A program made the position numbers and the translations under genes. Positions 6,519-8,087 of a stretch of DNA of 8,087 bases are shown here, one piece after another; position 1 is the stretch's first letter, and each line of letters opens with the position of its first letter. The DNA comes from Dehalococcoidia bacterium (GTDB taxonomy: Bacteria; Chloroflexota; Dehalococcoidia; GIF9; AB-539-J10): positions 1-8,087 of the forward strand of contig JAGMDB010000128.1 in assembly GCA_023128875.1 (NCBI GenBank). Reading direction: 5' to 3'. The notes beneath the pieces are model-generated. The model saw nothing but the letters and a program-made list of their open reading frames with translations, had not been told where the DNA came from and did no database searches.

Positions 6519-6620
6519 TTAATTTACGTACTTAATTTTCCCTGCTACCCAATAAAAAGGGAGGTATAGAACAAAAATCCATACCTCCCTAAGATAAACA
6601 TATCTGTTAGGAGCTAGCAT
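6519..6620 (-). CDS. Tiny aromatic-rich hydrophobic protein or leader peptide before the permease
   Basis: This 33-codon ORF starts at ATG 6620, preceded by GAGGGGGGTAAT, and ends at TAA 27 nt before the permease start. Residues 13-27 (VWIFVLYLPFYWVAG) are a short hydrophobic stretch bounded by basic residues, consistent with one membrane span. Eight residues are Tyr, Trp or Phe. The frame is also open upstream to an ATG at 6683 with an extended AGAAGGAGGTGAT site, giving a 54-residue version with a basic N-terminus. Two roles fit: a small accessory subunit of the permease, as known for some symporters, or a translated leader controlling the hairpin embedded in it. I recognise no named family. 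The position, the ribosome-binding site and the hydrophobic pattern are visible; the function is inferred. Confidence 0.5.
   Translation of the reverse strand: MLAPNRYVYLREVWIFVLYLPFYWVAGKIKYVN
6551..6590 (-). terminator. Intrinsic-terminator-like hairpin inside the permease leader
   Basis: On the minus strand AGGGAGGTAT (6590-6581) pairs perfectly with ATACCTCCCT (6567-6558) over a 13-nt loop, followed at once by TTTTATT. It sits inside the small ORF and about 60 nt before the permease. It can therefore stop transcription before the operon unless translation or an antiterminator prevents folding. An attenuator is the natural reading. Confidence 0.65.
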
Positions 6621-6683
6621 ATTACCCCCCTCTTTGGAGAATTTAATGTTCTGTTTGTCTCTCTCTCTGCATTTTCCTTTCAT

Positions 6684-6929
6684 ATAACAGCATCACCTCC
6701 TTCTGTGAAATCATGAATCTGTCAGACTGTTTGTCGTTTGGAGCTGTAATGGAGAAGTCAATTTATCCCTTGCCTCTGCGTCAGGATGAATTAACAAAAT
6801 CCTTTCCATCTCAATAGCCAAATCTGATGTTCTCCCCCCAGATCTCTTCATCCGCTAGGAGATTTAGAACGCTATCCTTGCTATGCTGCAATATTACTCT
6901 CAGGGTCATGTGCTGCCCCTATGCGGGCA
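6684..6929 (-). other. Long leader region with two further short ORFs of unknown status
   Basis: Between the minus promoter and the tiny hydrophobic ORF lies about 240 nt. It contains a 32-codon ORF (6909-6811, beginning MTLRVILQHSK, weak GGGG upstream) and an overlapping 46-codon ORF (6851-6711, containing LAIEMERILLIHPDAEARDK, no ribosome-binding site). The second reads like protein but matches nothing I can name. Either could be a leader peptide, a decayed gene or chance. At the RNA 5' end TGCCC/GGGCA (6929-6925, 6918-6914) could form a small hairpin. No RNA gene is recognised here. Confidence 0.25.
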
Positions 6930-6958
6930 ATGATAACAATGCCTTTCTATCTTGTCAA
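6930..6958 (-). promoter_or_regulatory. Sigma-70-type promoter driving the permease-dehydrogenase operon
   Basis: On the minus strand TTGACA (6958-6953) and TATCAT (6935-6930) are separated by exactly 17 bp, one mismatch from consensus overall. Transcription would start near 6923, giving a leader of about 430 nt before the permease TTG. It is divergent from the plus promoter, with about 50 bp between the two -35 boxes. Confidence 0.65.
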
Positions 6959-7011
6959 TGCCTCTAGAATGATGTTTGATAGTTTTTAATGTCCTCCTGG
7001 GCTTTCTTACC

Positions 7012-7040
7012 TTGACGGACGTGGTGCGCTCTGCTATGAT
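7012..7040 (+). promoter_or_regulatory. Sigma-70-type promoter of the HTH/ImmA module, giving a leaderless mRNA
   Basis: TTGACG (7012-7017) and TATGAT (7035-7040) are 17 bp apart. The -10 ends 6 bp before the GTG start, so the expected +1 falls on or next to the start codon and no ribosome-binding site can fit. Confidence 0.7.
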
Positions 7041-7046
7041 CACGTC
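7018..7046. repeat. Inverted repeat GACGTG/CACGTC spanning the promoter, candidate operator
   Basis: GACGTG (7018-7023) abuts the -35 and CACGTC (7041-7046) covers +1, with 17 bp between and the -10 enclosed. A dimeric HTH repressor bound here would block its own promoter. The neighbouring HTH protein is the obvious candidate; this is inferred. Confidence 0.4.
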
Positions 7047-7418
7047 GTGTCTACCGAAGATGCCCCTCTAGTTTCATTTCTGAAGGAACTAATGCGTCGG
7101 CGCAAACGCTTGCCGAGCCAATTGGCAACTGATTTAGGCGTTAGCCACGCTACCGTTAGCCGCTGGCTTTCCAGCGAAGATGTTTCCAGTACACGGTCCT
7201 GTCGGAAACTGGCTGAATATAGTGGCGTGCCCTTGCAGAAGGTCCTTTCCATTGTTGGTCACCTTCCGAAAATAGAGGAAGAGGTATGCCATGATTGGCC
7301 TGAATTTCGTGAGTATGCTCAGGGCAAGTATCCAAAGGAGCTGGATGAAGACCTAATTACTATGATTGAGGACCTGATTGAGCGGCGGAGGAAAAGACAT
7401 GACCCAAAGAATTCCTAA
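7047..7418 (+). CDS. HTH (XRE-like) transcriptional regulator
   Basis: This 123-residue protein carries an XRE/lambda-repressor-like helix-turn-helix at about residues 10-68. FLKELMRRRK forms helix 1, SQLATDLGVSHATVSRWLSS the recognition unit, and CRKLAEYSGVPLQKVLSIVG the closing helices. The C-terminal part (80-118) is acidic then basic and probably helical, perhaps for dimerisation or protease recognition. GTG at 7047 is chosen because it retains helix 1 and sits at the expected transcript start. An ATG 45 nt later with AAGGA before it is an alternative but would cut into the domain. The gene overlaps the metallopeptidase by 20 nt, so they are co-translated. By analogy with ImmR/ImmA and DdrO/IrrE it is probably a repressor cleaved or relieved by its partner. 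The targets are unknown. Confidence 0.85.
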   Translation: MSTEDAPLVSFLKELMRRRKRLPSQLATDLGVSHATVSRWLSSEDVSSTRSCRKLAEYSGVPLQKVLSIVGHLPKIEEEVCHDWPEFREYAQGKYPKELDEDLITMIEDLIERRRKRHDPKNS

Positions 7419-8079
7419 GTGGGAATCCGAACTATGGCATTACATAAGTAGTAACGATGGCACGCAATGCCCTTTGTCTGGCTACCGCCATGCAAAACAA
7501 AAGGGAGGCTGGTGCCCTGCTGCTTGTATGGAGCAAGTGTGTCGACTAGTGGATAGTAGGTATTCTAATGTCGAGGATTACGATTCTATAGAACGCCCGA
7601 CATCCTGTAGAATCTTTGAACTGGTAGAAATGTTGGCGCAGAAGTATATTAAGAGGAGGAAGGTTTACCACCCACCGGTGCCAACAGAGCTTGTTTCGCT
7701 GGCTGACGAGCAGCATCCGATAGAAGTCCGCTTGGTGCCATTGACGGCCTATCATGGTGCTATCTGGCATCTGAAAGGTAGCTGGATAATACAACTTAAT
7801 GAAAATGATGCACCGGCTACAAGGAGATTTACGCTATTCCACGAGATTTTCCACATTTTAGCTCACCGTAAAGCCACCCCCGTTTTTCGGAAGGGAGAGC
7901 TTAAGGCCGGTCACTTTAATGAACTTTTAGCTGAGCAGTTCGCTATCAGCATCCTAATGCCTGCCGAGATGGTGAGGAGAAAGTGGGCAGAGAGTAATAG
8001 TTTAAGCAAGATGGCGGAAATCTTTGACGTTCCGAAGTCAGTAGCGTGTGTCAGACTTAAGTTGCTGCATTTAATTTAA
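7399..8079 (+). CDS. ImmA/IrrE-type zinc metallopeptidase with Cys-rich N-terminus
   Basis: This 226-residue protein ends in a COG2856/DUF955-like peptidase domain (about 90-226). The zinc motif is H148-EIF-H152 in FTLFHEIFHILAH. The third ligand is probably E175 in ELLAEQFAISILMP, matching the family's E-x-x-A-x-x-FA-x-x-LMP pattern. The active site looks intact. The N-terminal 70 residues are unusual, with C24, then C39-x3-C43-x4-C48 and C70, possibly a metal- or redox-sensing segment. ATG 7399 is chosen for GGAGG at 7387-7391; a TTG at 7378 lacks one. Partners of this family are HTH repressors, and here the HTH gene precedes and overlaps it, supporting an anti-repressor protease role in stress or mobile-element control. 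A toxin-antitoxin reading is the alternative. The stop lies 8 bp before the window end. Confidence 0.88.
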   Translation: MTQRIPKWESELWHYISSNDGTQCPLSGYRHAKQKGGWCPAACMEQVCRLVDSRYSNVEDYDSIERPTSCRIFELVEMLAQKYIKRRKVYHPPVPTELVSLADEQHPIEVRLVPLTAYHGAIWHLKGSWIIQLNENDAPATRRFTLFHEIFHILAHRKATPVFRKGELKAGHFNELLAEQFAISILMPAEMVRRKWAESNSLSKMAEIFDVPKSVACVRLKLLHLI

Positions 8080-8087
8080 GTTAAATT

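Noticed and set aside
6674..6696. A 16-codon frame beginning MLLYERK right after the GGAGGTG sequence
   Set aside because: Only two bases separate GGAGG from its ATG, too close for normal initiation. The in-frame start at 6683 or 6620 fits better.
6690..6704. CATCACCTCCTTCT on the plus strand, resembling the 16S rRNA 3' end
   Set aside because: No other rRNA sequence lies upstream. It is the complement of an extended Shine-Dalgarno site for the small minus-strand ORF.
7546..7794. Minus-strand ORF inside the ImmA/IrrE gene
   Set aside because: It is antisense to the metallopeptidase domain and lacks any supporting signal.
1..8087. CRISPR arrays, tRNA genes, replication origin
   Set aside because: I found no regularly spaced direct repeats, no tRNA cloverleaf with TTCRANY, and no DnaA-box cluster in reading the window.

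Overview
The window is bacterial. It has strong GGAGG ribosome-binding sites, TTG and GTG starts, sigma-70-type promoters and an IS3 element. GC content looks moderate by eye. A fatty-acid/CoA-type dehydrogenase sits beside an amino-acid-type permease, and recombinase and phage-like debris lies nearby. This fits a non-model anaerobe such as a Dehalococcoidia-type Chloroflexota or a Clostridia relative. That placement is inference; no rRNA or marker gene is present.

Layout. (1) Positions 1-1613, minus strand, are mobile-element wreckage. They hold a large serine recombinase that runs off the left edge and lacks its N-terminus, fused by deletion to a frameshifted phage/ICE-type hypothetical gene. 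A small basic ORF and an orphan C-terminal fragment follow. (2) Positions 1615-2878 are a complete-looking IS3-family element. It has 17/19-matching terminal inverted repeats, OrfA, OrfB with an intact DDE triad, and a classic A AAA AAG -1 frameshift site. (3) The IS has replaced the 3' end of a minus-strand zinc-ribbon/HNH gene whose HNH core has lost its key histidine. Upstream of that gene lies a non-coding stretch with nested long-range pairings, a possible structured RNA. (4) Positions 3732-6620, minus strand, look like a metabolic operon: a very small aromatic-rich hydrophobic ORF, an APC-superfamily permease and an acyl-CoA dehydrogenase-like flavoprotein. The dehydrogenase lacks the usual catalytic glutamate. 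A TTGACA-17-TATCAT promoter about 430 nt upstream would give a long leader. An intrinsic-terminator-like hairpin lies inside the small ORF, which suggests attenuation. (5) Positions 7012-8079, plus strand, are a divergent module: an apparently leaderless HTH regulator overlapping an ImmA/IrrE-type zinc metallopeptidase with a cysteine-rich N-terminus.

How the parts may work together. The permease and dehydrogenase would import a carboxylic or amino acid and oxidise or otherwise transform its CoA thioester. The substrate cannot be read from sequence. The HTH/ImmA pair resembles repressor/anti-repressor pairs (ImmR/ImmA, DdrO/IrrE), in which the peptidase cleaves the regulator. It probably controls its own promoter and perhaps the divergent one. 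The left half is decaying mobile DNA.
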